Shown piece by piece: positions 43,630-53,811 of a stretch of 64,000 nt of DNA. This DNA comes from Trichobilharzia regenti (lineage: Eukaryota; Platyhelminthes; Trematoda; Strigeidida; Schistosomatidae). Under the pieces are notes generated by a model that made no database searches, was not told the origin of the DNA, and saw nothing but the letters and a program-made list of their open reading frames with translations. The first letter of the stretch is position 1. The number at the start of each line of letters is the position of its first letter. The DNA is taken from assembly GCA_944472135.2 (NCBI GenBank), contig OX235266.1, positions 14,239,925-14,303,924 of the forward strand. The letters are read 5' to 3'. The position numbers and the translations under genes were made by a program.

Positions 43630-44080
43630 ATTTGTGGAGAAATGGTTGATTTCGAAGTGCCTTACATCTCGAATTGGCGCTGACTAAACAATCGCTCTAG
43701 AGAACTAATCGTCCGATAATTTTCCCTTCTTCTGGATCCTTCAGCAATGGAAATCCACGGCTTCTCACAATCTCGGCTGCAGGGCAAGATTTGTCGTTCT
43801 CCACTTCCACCAATTTACGGTTCAGCTCGGCCATCACTGAGTGTCATTAAGGAGTAATTATACCCATACTTTCCCTACTTCATTAAAGCTATCTACTAAT
43901 CAACGTTAACTTGACACTTCGAATGAAAAATATTTATGAGAAGCTGATTGATTTTAGAACGACAATCTCCCTTGGAGGTTATTAAGGAGTGAATTTAAGG
44001 CCAGAGTATTGAAAGCATTAACGGCTAACGTCATCAGTCATGTTGTATATAGAGAAAATTACTTACCTACGTAGTGATGA
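43630..44080. other. No gene seen
   Basis: No recognisable ORF or repeat. A weak PLE-like 3' flank may be present, but I cannot support it. Confidence 0.3.
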
Positions 44081-44084
44081 TATA

Positions 44085-44840
44085 ATGCGATTGCCATGTC
44101 ACATTCAACATAGAAAAGACAGAGGTGGTGAAGATAACCAACGAACCGTAACAACAACGACAGCAACCCGCACCGATCACCATCAAGGGGAGAGATTTGA
44201 CAGAGGTTACCTCCTTCATTTCGCTGGGAAGCATCGTGACAATTACAGGTAGAATGGATGAAGATGTCGACAGCCAGAATTGGAAAGGCAAGATACACCT
44301 TCATCAACCTGAAACCAACTTGGAAATCTTCTACACTCAACCTAATGAAAAAGATTCGCATTTTGAACACCGATATGAAGTCAGTGAGTCAGTCGTCTTT
44401 TCTATACGGGTCACGAAAAGGATTTCCAACAGTCTGCTGAAGACTTTCATCAACAGCTGTCCACCTCGCTGGTTCCATACTGAAAATCAAGTGGCCGGAA
44501 GTAATAAAAAGAAACTCTGCCTGGGAACAAACCAACAGGCGAGAGCCTATTGCTCAACAAATATGTAGGAGAAAATGGAGATGGATTGTTTGGGCATACA
44601 TTGAAGAAACCATCTAACGACATCGCCCGCCAGGTTCTCGAGTGGAATCCGTATGAGAAGTGACGAGTGAGTCGTCGGTGAGAGGGTGACATGGAGGAGG
44701 TTGTGTGATATGAAGTAGATGAGACACTCTGGACAATCGTGGACCCAGCTGAAGAGGATGACAGAAAACAGAAGAAAGTGGAGATATGTTGTTGAAGCCC
44801 TATATTCCACTCGGGACCCAAGGGAGCAATAACAATGATA
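44085..44840 (+). pseudogene. RTE-A remnant, C-terminal (plus)
   Basis: It starts in 'NIEKTEVVKITNEP', continues with 'EVTSFISLGSIVTITGR', 'KIKWPEVI' and the terminal 'ALYSTRDPR', and ends in a short AATAACAATG tail. Several frameshifts break the frame. Confidence 0.78.
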
Positions 44841-45221
44841 ATATCCCACCTATACCAGATCTCATTAGGAATATCAAATCCGAAAAGAGGGTATGTGTTT
44901 CACTTTAGAAGCAAACATATCAGAAAGGTTCTACTGTTTTTGTATTTTACTTAATGATTTGGGTTTTAATTTCTTCCACTAATTTCTTCCTCGAAATGAC
45001 ATCACCTACAAATTCAAAAACCACAGCAGAATCGCTCACATATGGAAGTTTGTTTCCCCTCCACTTAATATGTGAACCAGTGGAATTGTCTACGAGAACA
45101 CACAGTGATTTAAAAACGTCTGTTATTTCATTCAAAGAAATGCTGGACCTTAACTGTACAACAAGTCGAGAGGATTACTATAAGTCTGCATTAAGCTACC
45201 TACCCCTTATCTGCACTGACT

Positions 45222-45302
45222 ACCTTCCAAGTAGAACATAGGCCTTTAAGCTTTAAAGATCCATCAGAGATTGTAGTAATTTTACAAGATGTGATTGCTA
45301 GA
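45222..45302 (-). repeat. SINE-A remnant
   Basis: On the minus strand it reads GAGTCTAGCAATCACATC, TTGTAAAATTACTACA and GGCCTATGTTCTACTTGG. This is the SINE-A body without its tRNA-like head. Confidence 0.55.
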
Positions 45303-45439
45303 CTCACACCCAAATTATCATCTTTCACAGGCTTACAATCATCCAGTAGTCACCTAGGTGAATTTTTTAGGAGTGCGTCGGCTGAAAATCCTACTCAGAC
45401 CACATGCGTCGACGGCAAGTATTCTGCTGATGAACTATT

Positions 45440-45795
45440 GATCCTAACCTTAATAATCTGGGAAGCCGTGACCAGTAGGGCGCAGCAGATTGAAGTTGAG
45501 GCAGTAACTCATCGAAGAAGACATTGCGAAGTGGTCACGCTATGTCATGAATTGACAGAAGTTGGAATTCATGGACTGACCATTGGATAGGGTCCCAGTG
45601 GATTAATGGTCTACGAGCTAGCTCACCAGCCTTGTAACCAGAAGGTCCCGAGTTCGAAGCCCTTGGTGTGGGTACGTACTGATGAAGAGTCACAAACTAG
45701 GCTGACGAAACAGCTGTCCGGTACTCCCATATGGTTTTCCAATGGTTCCCTAACTGGTGTCAGCTGATGATGAGATCCTCCAACCAATCTGCAAA
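45440..45795 (+). mobile_element. Hammerhead-SINE copy
   Basis: Plus-strand unit with GGATTAATGGTCTACGAGC (A-box region) and AGTTCGAAGCC (B-box region). The ribozyme at about 45677-45725 keeps GACGAAACAGCTGTCC but has ATGAAGA instead of CTGAAGA. It lies about 200 bp from the junctophilin-like exon, downstream on that gene's strand. Confidence 0.72.
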
Positions 45796-45956
45796 CAGTA
45801 ACCTGTGAACCATCATTCAGTGTAATCAATTTCAGGTCTTTAAATAGTCTCCGATAAGTGGTTCAAGAAATGCTTTTAAAAACTTCGGAATATACTCACA
45901 AATAAAAGTAATAATAATGATAATAATATTTTAAAAAATCAATGTAATCTCATATA

Positions 45957-45962
45957 ACTCAC
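45957..45962 (-). promoter_or_regulatory. 5' splice site of the junctophilin-like exon
   Basis: Read on the minus strand, the exon end GGATGGAG is followed by GTGAGT, a near-consensus donor. After it, the frame soon becomes non-conserved. Confidence 0.72.
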
Positions 45963-46371
45963 CTCCATCCGCGTATGTTTCAACGCCAAATCTTGGAAAA
46001 CCATTTTCAAATTCTCCTTCAAATCTCCCAATTGAATTCTCTTTACACTTTATTCCAAGCGTGATAAAATCATCTTTAAACCGCCCCATTATTACCCAAT
46101 CCTCTCTTGTGAATATACCATATCCATTGCGTCGATTTTGTGCCCATTCCCCTTCGTACATAGCACCAGGTGCATTAGGCCATAAGAAGACACCACTTTT
46201 CTCAGAACCAGAATCCCATAGACCTGTATACTCGCCTTGGCATTTATCTTTTGTAATTAAACCCAAACCAACAGCTTTTTCATTCAACCATTCACCAATA
46301 TATAATCCAGAATCTTTGAATTCATATCTACCAGCTGGTAGACAGGTGGCCTCAGTTTTTATTTGATCCAT
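45963..46371 (-). CDS. Junctophilin-like MORN-repeat protein, first coding exon
   Basis: This is the one convincing host coding exon. Starting at ATG 46371, the minus strand encodes about 136 residues of MORN repeats: 'GRYEFKDSGLYIGEWLNEK', 'CQGEYTGLWDSG', 'VFLWPNAPGAMYEGEWAQNR', 'NGYGIFTRED', then 'GRFEGEFENGFPRFGVETY' ending at ADGG. The order, and especially 'GEY.G.W..G' followed by 'YADGG', matches the N terminus of junctophilins, which tether plasma membrane to the endoplasmic reticulum. The exon ends at a strong donor, GGAG|GTGAGT (plus strand 45957-45966), with one base left over (phase 1), where junctophilins continue within the same MORN repeat. An in-frame TGA lies 15 bp upstream of the ATG. 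No further exon was found, so the next intron probably covers much of the window to the left. Confidence 0.75.
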
Positions 46372-46417
46372 GAATTCCACGACTCAATTTATCAATGAGA
46401 CATATTGTTTCTTGCCC

Positions 46418-46442
46418 ATCTGTATGTGTGTGTGTGTGTGCG
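46418..46442 (+). repeat. (TG)n microsatellite
   Basis: TGTGTGTGTGTGTGTG run just upstream of the junctophilin-like exon. Region 46380-47750 is otherwise without recognisable genes. It is the likely 5' flank or 5'UTR of that gene. Confidence 0.85.
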
Positions 46443-47754
46443 TACGTGTGTCTGTGAGTTTTTGTAATTGTATGTGTGTTTATTCAAAAATTAATAACTC
46501 TATTCCATCGCCCATTTTTTTGCTAAATCCACAATAATGATATTGTTGAATAAGCAAAATGAATCCATGCTATTAAATGTCCAATGTACATTAAAGTAAA
46601 CAAATCCTTTCTCAATGTATTTGTCAACAATCTGTAGGAAAAGAAAACAATCACAAACACACACGAAGTGTAGTCAAATTTGACTAGTGTGATCGCTTGT
46701 CATCAGTTCAACCACCAAGTTGAATACGAAGCGTATTCGTTGGAGAAATTCATTCCTGACTTGTTTTTATCGTGTGATAACTTTTACATTATTATTATTT
46801 TGGTTTTACACAGAAATATCCTAGAGCTCTTATTTGATTGGTTAACCCACTGATATAGTTATGTGGGTAGATTTTTGGCAATCAACCAATCAGGTGAATT
46901 CGAATTATCAATAGCCATTATGATAGTAAAATCTGATTGGCTGTCTCTTAACAAACGTAGGTGTGCAACGCACACGCACACACACCCATTGTCTTTCAGA
47001 GCCAAATTTGGGAAAATAACCCATTCTTACTAACTTGTATCTCGATCAATATACGTGCATATAGTATTGTAGATATTTGGTTTGAAGTTTAAAGTTTGAA
47101 GGATGAATGATGAAAGAGAAGCAATAGATATCTGACAGTTACCCGTTTGTATGTTAGTTTGTGGGTGTGGTGGTGTGTACTTTTAATAAATTGCACTACA
47201 CACACACATTTATCCTTAACAAAAACAGGTACACCTACGCAAAAATCAATAAATATGTGGCATCAGTGTAAAGAAATTTCAAATGCAGACTTATTTTAAA
47301 AGAGAAAAGGGTGGATGTGTAAAACTATTGCCACACTTTTGCCTTTAGCAGCACTTAAAATGACAAAAATTTTTGGACATGTGTTTGAAACAACGATATG
47401 GTTTTTTTTAAAAAAAAATTCAGTTTCATCAAATTGACTATGAAAAAGGTTACTATTTTTGGGAAAAACAGGAAAATATCTGGACGATGGGTGGATAGAC
47501 AGCCCAAGATAGACAGATAGACGCAGTCTGATCGACTTGTTAATTGTGATTGGGTAGAAAACAAAAAACGTTAGAATTTTTGTTGGCATAGTTCTAGGAA
47601 TCCTCAAAAGTCTGTATTAGTAGTAGTCGTATTTGTTCTTTAATTAGATTTTCCACTCCATGAACTGATTCAACCCAAAAATTGTTCGGTTCCTAGTATG
47701 GGTGTTTTGACGATATGCTAAGATTTAAACTGATGTAATTTGAAGGAGTTTGAC

Positions 47755-47945
47755 TACCACTGGCCAGAATGGTCTAGTGGATAACGGTTTGGCGTTGAGA
47801 CAATAGAGACTGGGTTTGAGACTCAGTGGGAACGCTATAAATCATTGGGGAATGCAGATACATCCAAACGATGAGTTGTGATTAGAGCAAAATACATATC
47901 CTGGATTCCGCCACTGCTAGTCACCATCAACCAAATTTCCTCCAG
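47755..47945 (+). repeat. Smα-type element (plus)
   Basis: It starts with the tRNA-like GGTCTAGTGGATAACGG and GGGTTTGAGACTC, then the hammerhead region CATCCAAACGATGAG ... CCTGGATTCC and GCTAGTCACCATC. The first core block is ACGATGA and the second CAAAA. Inactive. Confidence 0.65.
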
Positions 47946-48205
47946 AGTAGTATTTCTCACTTCTTCAACATGATTAGAACTATCAGAGAAAATGTATTCA
48001 GTCAACAGTTACTCAGTTCAGCGATGTCATTCTCAAGGTGAATAACCACATATGCATAGTAAATTAATTATCCTAGCAGCAAAAGGAGTATTTCCAAAGA
48101 GATATCGGTAGGTTTGTCAGTTTTTCGATAACTAATGACGTAATGCAGAAAGTGTTAATCGGCTAGGAACTAAAAACAAAATAAAATAAGTAAACTGAGT
48201 GACGT

Positions 48206-48429
48206 CGATGCATAGCGGTTAGGACGCTCGCCAACCATGCACATGGTCCGAGGTTCGATCTCCGGCCACAAACGTACTCCTTTACCTCGCTAAGCCAGAA
48301 ATAATGCTGGTATAGAGGAAAGGTTGGGCATGAGGCTAGCAACTCCATCCTGTAAAATAAACACTGCTACAGAAACTTCAAGCCCCTAGCTCGAAGCCCT
48401 ATGTTCCACTGGGGAACGTGAAGGAAAGA
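48206..48429 (+). mobile_element. SINE-A, 14-bp TSD
   Basis: tRNA-like head (ATAGCGGTTAGGACGC, GGTTCGATCTC), RTE-A 5'-derived block GAGGCTAGCAACTCCATCC ... AGAAACTTCA (48331-48380), RTE-A 3'-derived block AGCCCTATGTTCC, and a short A-rich tail. A perfect 14-bp duplication AAACTGAGTGACGT (48192-48205, 48430-48443) flanks it. Confidence 0.88.
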
Positions 48430-48661
48430 AAACTGAGTGACGTAATATAATTGGCGGCGTTGAGTAGAATTCAACCAAAATTTGAACGAGACTCAAGTCA
48501 GCAACAGTGGTAATAAGGGGTGGAAACTTAATAGGGGTTTAGGTTAGAAAATAATACAATTAAGAAACAAAGATTACGCATTCAGTGTAAAGGCAGATGA
48601 CGTCCTCTGCATATTCAATGGCTGAGCGAACTTCTTCTGTATGCAGAATCCAGGATTAATC

Positions 48662-48852
48662 TGTATTTTTTTTATTTTTGATTACAGCTTGGTTCCACAC
48701 CATGTTTTTGGTACAAGTATGGAATTTTCAGCATGGATATCGGTAGCCCAAATTTTGCAGGCTGACCATAGATATCAGGTGTGCGTCGGCAGGGGATCGA
48801 ACCTCGGACCATGTGGATGGTCGGTGAGAGTCCTAACCACCGTGCCACCGAC
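48662..48852 (-). mobile_element. SINE-B copy
   Basis: Minus-strand tRNA-like head (GGCACGGTGGTTAGGACTC, GGTTCGATCCC) and a body with GGGCTACCGATATCCATGC, ending in an A-rich tail. The head matches SINE-A; the body does not. Confidence 0.8.
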
Positions 48853-48854
48853 GA

Positions 48855-50330
48855 ACGTGTGAATTGCCAGTGCTTCTGCTCTATTTGAAAGACAACGGAA
48901 CATGTCAAGTGATCCACAACGGAAAAGTCAGCAAAGCGTTTGGAGTAAACACAGGAGTCAGACAAGGGTGCTTATTATCCATCACCAATGAATGATATTC
49001 CTAATTGTGGTAGACTGGATTATGCACCAGACAATGGTAAACGAGAAGGCGGGGATATCCTGGACCGACCGACGTGAAGAACCTAGAAGACCTGGATTTC
49101 GCTTGTGGATGATTTATGTTTGATGTCACTGTCACAAAATCGAAGACTTACAAGCGAAAACCGACCGACAAACTGGTCGGTCGAAGAAGCAGCCGGCGAA
49201 GACATGACTCCAGGTGAACATAGACAAGATGGAGGTTATGAAAATAACCAACCAACCAACCAACAACAACAACGACAGCAGAAACATCCAGCGCCAATGA
49301 CCACCAACGGGAGGGATTTGAAAGAGGCAACTTCATCCACTTATCTAGGTAGTCAGCATTGTCTCAACTACAGGCAGTCAGAACGGACGAGAATGTCAAA
49401 TCGAGCGAGAAACACGTTCATCAACCTGAAACCAATCTGGTAGGAAATCTTCGTCACTCAGCCAGAATCAACAACAAAATTCGGTCGGATTCAATTCAAT
49501 ACAAACAACGTCAAGTCATTCAGCTCTTCTATACGGATGGATCAGGAACTTGGCGGGCGGGTCACAAAGAATATTTCCAACAGCCTGTTGCAGACCTTTA
49601 TCAACCAACAACTGTCTCCTCTGGATCTATACTGAAGATGAGATGGCCGGGCCGGAAAGAATCACCAACAAGAAACTATGGCTGGGAACAAACAAACGAA
49701 ACAAGAACCAATCAATCGCCAACCAACAGATATGCAGGAGAAATTAGAGATGTGTGGTGACAGCAGGCTGCTAGCCAATTGGTAGACATTTATCTACGTC
49801 AATGTCTAGGTCACTAATATTGGCCGTGATTAAATATGAACAAGGCTGATTCAAGAACCAGTCACAGCAGACTTAAACGTGGGCAAATATGATTCGCAGA
49901 TAGATGTCTGCACCTTCCGAGAAATCTCGAAAACAACCAATCAGAAGACTGCATTTGTCTACTTGAATAAGCTGTGATAATATACATGAAATGTATATAA
50001 ATGCGTGCTGATTTTCGTAATAAAATGATCTGTTGCCGGCCCTTGTCTTCTGTTGTTACAGATGTATTGGACACTCTCTGAGGAGACCGCTGGGTGACAT
50101 CGCGCGCACGTCAGGCCATTGCTCGAGTGGAACCAGGCCGAATAGGAAGCGGCGAGTGGGACGTCGGTGCAAAGGTGACATGGAGGAGATCGTGTGAAGA
50201 GAGAGGAGTTGAAACAGTATGGACTAACTAACACGGATGGAGGTGAAAAGTACAGCAGCAGAAGACAGAAGTGGCAAGTGGAGACGTGCAGTTGAAGCCC
50301 TATGTTCCACTAGGAACCCAAGTGAACGAA
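48855..50330 (+). pseudogene. RTE-A copy (plus), split by a solo LTR
   Basis: It spans the RT region ('GVNTGVRQGCLLS' near 48945) to the 3' end AGCCCTATGTTCC (50297). It shares the unusual 'NRRLTSENRPTNWSVEE' segment and several lesions with the minus-strand copy at 41832-43225. The solo LTR at 49753-50060 interrupts it between 'QICRRN' and the C terminus. Non-functional. Confidence 0.82.
49753..50060 (+). mobile_element. Solo LTR, 4-bp TSD
   Basis: 308 bp from TGTGGTGACAGC to TGTTGTTACA, flanked by GATG (49749-49752, 50061-50064). It contains a TATATAAATGCG box and AATAAAATG. It is homologous to 40874-41186. No internal domain remains, so it probably arose by LTR-LTR recombination. The length is in the range of gypsy-type LTRs of schistosomes, but family assignment needs a search. 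Confidence 0.85.
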
Positions 50331-50334
50331 AACA

Positions 50335-50695
50335 ACAACAATCAGTGCTCTTTTAGCAAGATTCCCACGCATTCTGTAGATAACTTTGAAGTGGGTTTGT
50401 GAGTTCGCTTGGTGTCCAGATTCTATAAGGTGTTCCTGAATACAGCTGTGGAGGGATACTTTTTTCTCTCCAGGTGAAACCATGAGAGTAAGTGTTCGAC
50501 GACAAATTTTGTGGACAGCAAACACTGAATACAGACGGCATACCTAGCTTCACAAAAGCAGGTGAATTGATAAATATACACTAATGTGGCCAACATTGTT
50601 AGCAACTTATCCCTTGTACTGGGGTGTATGTGTGTGTTTCTTTTCAATTTCAGAAGTACCATGCTAATCAGCTTAGGATTCCTTCACAGACAACT
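50335..50695 (-). pseudogene. PLE fragment: GIY-YIG region (minus)
   Basis: Frameshifted frames with 'VYIYQFTCFCEARYA', 'VEHLLSWFH', 'IQEHLIESGHQ' and 'HFKVIYRMRGNL'. This is a PLE-1-type nuclease region. The first motif has lost its YIG (reads YAV), so it is non-functional. Confidence 0.68.
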
Positions 50696-50699
50696 TAAA

Positions 50700-50947
50700 C
50701 TTATTTCATATTTTATTGAACCCCTTTGCTTTCTCAGTGGAAAATAAGTCTTCAAGCTTTGAAGTCTCAGTAGTGATGATTTTGTTTTTGTAGGGTAAGA
50801 TCTCTAGCCTCATGCTCTACCTTCCCTCTATACTATGCCTTCTGATAGTTACGCTATGTTTAGGAATGAGTCGGTTCGAGATCGGACCCCAGACCACCTG
50901 CTTGGTTAACCGATATCCTACGATTGAACCACTGGTGCACGCATTTA
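50700..50947 (-). repeat. Old SINE-A copy
   Basis: Minus strand: tRNA-like head (CCAGTGGTTCAATCG, GTCCGATCTCGAACC), GAGGCTAGAGATCTTACC, and the tail region ACTTATTTTCCACTG. It is strongly diverged from the 48206 copy. Confidence 0.55.
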
Positions 50948-51059
50948 GGAAACACTGGCCAACAGATGACGGTAAAAGATATTATCATCTCTCCATAGGT
51001 GTCATGGAATAACCCTTACCTAACCGACAGACTAATCTAATGAAACCATACAATCTAAT

Positions 51060-51345
51060 TTGAATTTTGATCATGGGTCGATATCAGTTATAGAACGAAT
51101 CAATGAAAATCACCACGGAATACTGGACAGCTGTTTCGTTCTAGTTCAAAACTCTTCATCAGAATGCACTCACCGAGTCTCAAGACAAATACTCATCATC
51201 AAACATAACACTGACTGGGGCCAACTGGGCTAAAACCACGAATTGGTAGAAGCTTGAATTCACGAGTTGGCCTTTGAATAGGGTCCCAGTGGCTAAATAT
51301 CCTATAAGTTTTACTTGTAATCGGAATGTCCTGGATTCTAAACAG
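51060..51345. mobile_element. Hammerhead-SINE foldback
   Basis: A minus arm (51060-51180) with ribozyme region (ATGAAGA core, inactive) is joined head to head to a plus arm (51181-51345) that contains the promoter part (GTCCCAGTGGCTAAATATC) but stops before its ribozyme. Possible border duplication TAATCTAA (51033-51040 and 51353-51360), weak. Confidence 0.65.
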
Positions 51346-51349
51346 TATT

Positions 51350-52080
51350 ACGTAATCTAAGCAAGTTAAGGTGTGAGTGACATCCAGAATCATTACCACT
51401 GAAATTGTAAGAAGAACGATTGAAGATATGGATTAAATACCACAGTAGCAAAAGGGATCGGACAAACAAAGTGAGGGGTTTTCCTTGTGTGGAAAGTGAA
51501 TGTAACCAGGAATTCTATGAACAACTTAACCTTACCTTACATATCACTTCGTCCTTATCTATCATTCCGTATCATCAGTAGAAAAAGTGTTCTGTGTACT
51601 GTATAAAAACTGAACTACTCTTTGTATAATTTTTCTTTTTGACATTCACACTAGGCGATGACCTTGTACACATCTTAGATCTGCGTACATAACTTCACAA
51701 GATCAAGTGAACTGTTAAATGCAAATGGATTCTGGCAGGATTGTTTTACACATTCTGATGAATAAGACGTCGTGCAAAAGATGTGATGAAGGATATATTG
51801 TATTCCAACTGCTTTCAATAATCTTCTTTGAAGTATTTTAGCTATTATGTCATCTGTGACCTTCAAGTTTACCATTAACCCTACCACCCATATAAATAAC
51901 GAGTTATATCTACTGATGGAAACAAACTATACTGTGACTTTTAACATTTGATAAAACCAAATTGTAAAGCGTGAAAATCAACAGAGTAAATGAAAATGTC
52001 TAACTATCGACTTGAAAGAAGAATCAATAATTATGACTTAGAAAATACCCATTGAATCATGAAGGAAATGATATTAGATG
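51350..52080. other. No gene seen
   Basis: No recognised ORF or element. The ORF at 51675-51887 (minus) has no motif. Confidence 0.35.
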
Positions 52081-52084
52081 ATAG

Positions 52085-52262
52085 TTGGAGGCAATCAGCA
52101 GGAAGCCTTGGACACCACCTAGGTTTTGGTGCTAGCTGGTACTCACTAGTCAGCTAGATGTGTCTGCAACCATGAAGTGAACCTGACTGATAGAATTCAG
52201 TCTGCACCAAATAAAAGGACTAGACACGTTACACTAGTTACTAGCCAGTGTCCAATCATAAT
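52085..52262 (+). repeat. Relative of the 2961 TIR element and of 62975-63105
   Basis: Its left part (GGAGGCAATCAGCAGGAAGCC ... CCACCTAGGTTTTGGTG) matches the inverted ends of the element at 2961-3297. Its right part (AGAATTCAGTCTGCACC ... CACTAGTTACTAG) matches 63028-63090. This looks like a deleted member of the same family. Confidence 0.5.
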
Positions 52263-52289
52263 ACATGAAGGAAATAAGAGAGAAATTCA

Positions 52290-53120
52290 GGGAACAAAGT
52301 CTTCTTTATCGGCGAAATCACCTTCACAGGCTGGTTGTACATTCGTATTTATATTTATTAAAAATGTATGGTGAGTAGTCTATTATTGAGTAATTGGAGG
52401 GGGTAAGATAACTGATATAATTACTTAGAAGTGGCTTTTAAAGTTAATAAATAAAAGTTGTAAATTACGCGATACTCAATGGCACAAAGTTAGAAATTTG
52501 ATAAGATTAAAAATTGTCCTTGAGTAGTGAGAATAAAGGTGATAGTTGAGTGCCCTGTTGTGGACAAGTGTGAAGAGGGTGTGAAAATGTACAAAAAGAA
52601 CATATGAAATAGTGATAATAGTGAATTAATTATTCAAGTAACAGGCAAACTAAAAGTAAAATTCAAAATTTAAAAAAAAACTAAAACGATTTTTACAGGG
52701 AATGGTTAGTGAAAGCGTTAAGACCGTTAAGGTAGAATAAAAGACCGAACAAACTTTCTGTGTATACAGAGTTCGGGGTTGTATACTGACGAACTGCCGG
52801 CGCTTTTGCCATACACAAAAGCCGAAACCTGACGTTCTTTGTACTATTTGGCCTCACCTTGTAGATAATCTTAAAAGACGACTCTGATGGAGCTGTGTGG
52901 CTTGAGTTGACCAAGTGCTCGAGAATTGAGCTAGTAACTAACTGTCTTGCACTGTCCTTTTGCTAACCAGGCCGGATAATGTTCAGAGATGCATTTGGAA
53001 AGTGTCAGCTTTGTGCGGTCAATATAACTAGCTCCACACGAGCAGGTGAATTTATAAACAAACATTAAAGTGCCCCAAAGCAGCAGTTTATCCTTCACAC
53101 ATCCATTGATCATTCGTAGG
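52290..53120 (-). pseudogene. PLE fragment with 3' end (minus)
   Basis: Minus-strand frames 'MFVYKFTCSCGASYIDRTK', 'CISEHYPAWLAKG', 'SESSFKIIYKVRPNS' and 'FRLLCMAKA' give the GIY-YIG half of a PLE-1-like element. The 3' end (AAAGAAGACTTTGTTCC near 52300) is the terminal fold region. YID replaces YIG, so the nuclease is probably dead. Confidence 0.7.
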
Positions 53121-53164
53121 CTGTAGAAATTGACTGAAATTATGACAAGGGTGACAACAGTTAA

Positions 53165-53184
53165 TAATAATAATAATAATAATG
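53165..53184 (+). repeat. (AAT)n microsatellite
   Basis: AATAATAATAATAATAATG run. Confidence 0.85.
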
Positions 53185-53265
53185 AATAACTGAGATAGAC
53201 TAATGAAGAAGTCTATAATTTTAGAAAAATCATAGAAGAATCGTGAATGAAACAGATTTTATTGA

Positions 53266-53795
53266 TTAGTAGGTTTATTAGATATATTACACAGTGAGTG
53301 AAACAGTATCATTTACTGGATGGCACAGTTTCGAACACAATCTAGTATTTTGCATAACCATATGAATTATAATCACGCAACTTCGAAACTTGAGTTTTAT
53401 AGTTTTCTTTGTTCTCTTCAATTTGTCGTCGTAGGGGTAGTCGAATTTGCGAGATATTCAGGTGGACAGGTGTTGAATCATTACTATTACACGTATTGGT
53501 TTGCAGTTGATTCGATAAACAAAGCTTCTGTTATCAATCTCTCCCTTCACCCTGCTGTGACGTTAGATTTTAAAACTGTCATCTTATCCCATACCATCTT
53601 ATTGTATGGTTGTGTGTAACAGCATGCAGTGCTATAGCTGAATTATAGCTGCGATTATAATTGATGCTATGGTTATGAACAATAAATTTTGTTCGAAACG
53701 TCATCATCCAGTAAATCAGCATACTGTTTCACTCACTGTGAGTGATACATCTAATAAACAAACTAATGTGGAATTACTCACTACCACAGTGCCTA
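53266..53795. mobile_element. PLE-3 foldback insertion, 12-bp TSD
   Basis: A minus arm (53266-53645) carries the last PLE-3 codons and 3' end. It is joined head to head to a plus arm (53646-53795) that carries only the 3' end. A perfect 12-bp duplication AGATTTTATTGA (53254-53265, 53796-53807) brackets the pair. Both arms include the hammerhead-like block, so the two outer ends are both element 3' ends. Confidence 0.85.
53650..53715 (+). ncRNA. PLE-3 hammerhead-like fold
   Basis: Helix I GATG(C/A)T pairs with ATCATC, stem II is GAACAA/TTGTTC, then GAAA, a two-pair stem III (ACGT), and a cleavage triplet GTC before ATCATC. The first core block reads ATGGTTAT (ATGATTAT in other copies) instead of CUGANGA. 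This is conserved across copies but departs from the active consensus. Confidence 0.4.
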
Positions 53796-53811
53796 AGATT
53801 TTATTGAATAC

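Noticed and set aside
44990..45115. Possible host exon on the minus strand ('SLCVLVDNSTGSHIKWRGNK') with AG acceptor and GTGATG donor
   Set aside because: In-frame stop just upstream, no recognised domain, and it does not continue the MORN pattern of the nearby exon; too weak to call.
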